A stretch of DNA of 64,000 bases from Lachnospiraceae bacterium. GTDB taxonomy: Bacteria > Bacillota > Clostridia > Lachnospirales > Lachnospiraceae. The notes beneath the pieces are model-generated. The model saw only the letters and a list, made by a program, of their open reading frames with translations. It was not told the origin of the DNA and made no database searches. Positions 63,102 to 64,000 of this stretch are shown here, in pieces (the first letter of the stretch is position 1; each line of letters begins with the position of its first letter). The DNA lies in contig JAIKZQ010000003.1 in assembly GCA_024682075.1 (NCBI GenBank), forward strand, positions 24,390 through 88,389, read 5' to 3'. The position numbers and the translations under genes were made by a program.

Positions 63102-63827
63102 ATGAGCGTTATTTCTATGAAACAGCTTCTTGAAGCCGGTGTGCACTTCGGTCATCAGACCAGACGTTGGAACCCTAAGATGGCTCCCTACATCTTTACC
63201 GAGCGCAACGGCATCCACATCATTGACCTGCAGAAGAGCGTAGGCAAGCTTGACGAGGCTTACAAGGCAGTCAGTGAGATCGTAGCCCAGGGCGGCACCA
63301 TCCTTTTCGTAGGAACCAAAAAGCAGGCACAGGACGCAGTTAAGACTGAGGCTGAGCGTTGCGGAATGTATTTTGTAAATGAGAGATGGCTCGGCGGAAT
63401 GCTTACCAACTTCCGTACCATCCAGTCCCGTATCAAGAGACTTCGTGACATCGAGAGAATGTCTGAGGACGGAACATTTGATGTTCTTCCCAAGAAGGAA
63501 GTTATCGGACTTCGCAAGGAGTGGGACAAGCTCGAGAAGAATCTCGGCGGAATCAAGGACATGACCAGGATTCCCGATGCTATATTTGTTGTTGATCCCA
63601 AGAAGGAGAACATCTGCGTACAGGAAGCCAGATCTCTTGGCATCACTCTTATCGGAATCGGCGATACCAACTGTGATCCCGATGAGCTTGATTACATCAT
63701 ACCCGGAAATGACGACGCAATTCGTGCCGTAAAGCTTATCGTAAGCAAGATGGCAGATGCAGTCATCGAGGCAAGCCAGGGTACTTCCAACACCGATGCA
63801 GCTGAAGAAGCTCCCGCAGAGGCATAA
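63102..63827 (+). CDS. rpsB: 30S ribosomal protein S2
   Basis: The 241-residue protein opens [26 protein letters not shown]. It has the later [14 protein letters not shown] and [12 protein letters not shown] segments. The last residues form a short acidic Ala-rich tail. AAGGAGGATCTAAA precedes the ATG. Confidence 0.98.
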   Translation: MSVISMKQLLEAGVHFGHQTRRWNPKMAPYIFTERNGIHIIDLQKSVGKLDEAYKAVSEIVAQGGTILFVGTKKQAQDAVKTEAERCGMYFVNERWLGGMLTNFRTIQSRIKRLRDIERMSEDGTFDVLPKKEVIGLRKEWDKLEKNLGGIKDMTRIPDAIFVVDPKKENICVQEARSLGITLIGIGDTNCDPDELDYIIPGNDDAIRAVKLIVSKMADAVIEASQGTSNTDAAEEAPAEA

Positions 63828-63864
63828 TCAGTAACCGTTAACCTGTATTTTAAGGAGAAATATT

Positions 63865-64000
63865 ATGGCAGAGATCAGTGCTTCCATGGTAAAGGAGCTG
63901 CGTGAGAAGAGCGGCGCCGGCATGATGGATTGTAAGAAGGCTCTTAATGAGACAAACGGCGATATGGATGCCGCTATGGAATTCCTCAGAAAGAACGGAC
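63865..64000 (+). CDS. tsf: Elongation factor Ts, 3' end beyond the window
   Basis: The first 45 residues are visible ([20 protein letters not shown], then D-C-K-K-A-L), the classic EF-Ts N-terminus. AAGGAGAAATATT precedes the ATG. The rpsB-tsf pair is nearly universal in bacteria. Confidence 0.95.
   Translation, partial: MAEISASMVKELREKSGAGMMDCKKALNETNGDMDAAMEFLRKNG

Noticed and set aside
1..64000. CRISPR arrays, insertion sequences, prophage or defence genes
   Set aside because: No spaced direct repeats, transposase, integrase or phage genes were seen; the only tandem DNA repeat noted is coding, in fliY.

Overview
The window is a 64-kb stretch of a low-to-mid GC Gram-positive (Firmicutes) chromosome in which every supported gene lies on the + strand. 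PolC-type polymerase, CodY, a B. subtilis-type fla/che operon with FliY, CheC and CheD, GGAGG ribosome sites and heavy AGA/AGG arginine use point to a motile member of the Clostridia. The FliH start, TIGR02530-type protein and FapA suggest Lachnospiraceae (Butyrivibrio/Roseburia-like); that family-level call is inference.

Layout. (1) 1-8722 is an accessory region: a leucine-rich-repeat surface protein cut by the window edge, a double-FHA ABC exporter, a lipoprotein, a protein made of two fused methyltransferase halves, a PP2C-like protein that lacks its metal ligands, and a HemN-like radical SAM protein, ending in a strong terminator. (2) 8816-11184 is a two-gene unit: a degenerate HD-GYP protein and PilT. 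(3) 11183-23135 has its own sigma-A promoter and carries dprA, comM, ispG, a hybrid histidine kinase and polC. (4) 23159-23334 is a tRNA-Glu unit with promoter and terminator. (5) topA and then codY follow; codY has a near-consensus CodY box beside its promoter. (6) 26684-39352 is the first flagellar unit, flgB to flgE: rod, MS ring, switch, export ATPase and hook. (7) 39395-62925 is the second flagellar unit: flbD, motAB, fliLM, fliY, cheY, fliOPQR, flhBAFG, a PilZ protein, cheBAWCD, a small membrane protein, fliA, fapA, a small unknown gene, a SwrB-like gene and an MltG-LysM-like gene. (8) rpsB and the start of tsf follow behind a structured leader.

The order dprA-topA-codY-[fla/che]-sigD-swrB-rpsB-tsf matches the B. 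subtilis chromosome as I know it. Here trmFO, xerC and clpYQ are missing between topA and codY, polC and ispG have moved to the other side, and motAB, a PilZ gene, fapA and several unknown genes have been added.

The least expected signals are regulatory: a sigma-28 promoter inside the flagellar cluster just upstream of fliK; a possible sigma-28 short transcript between codY and flgB; a CodY-like site over the flgB -10; an internal terminator between fliH and fliI; and structured leaders before polC, flgE and rpsB. I see no CRISPR array, insertion sequence, prophage or defence locus. The only gene-free stretch over 300 bases between protein genes is 23136-23481, which holds the tRNA unit and the topA promoter.
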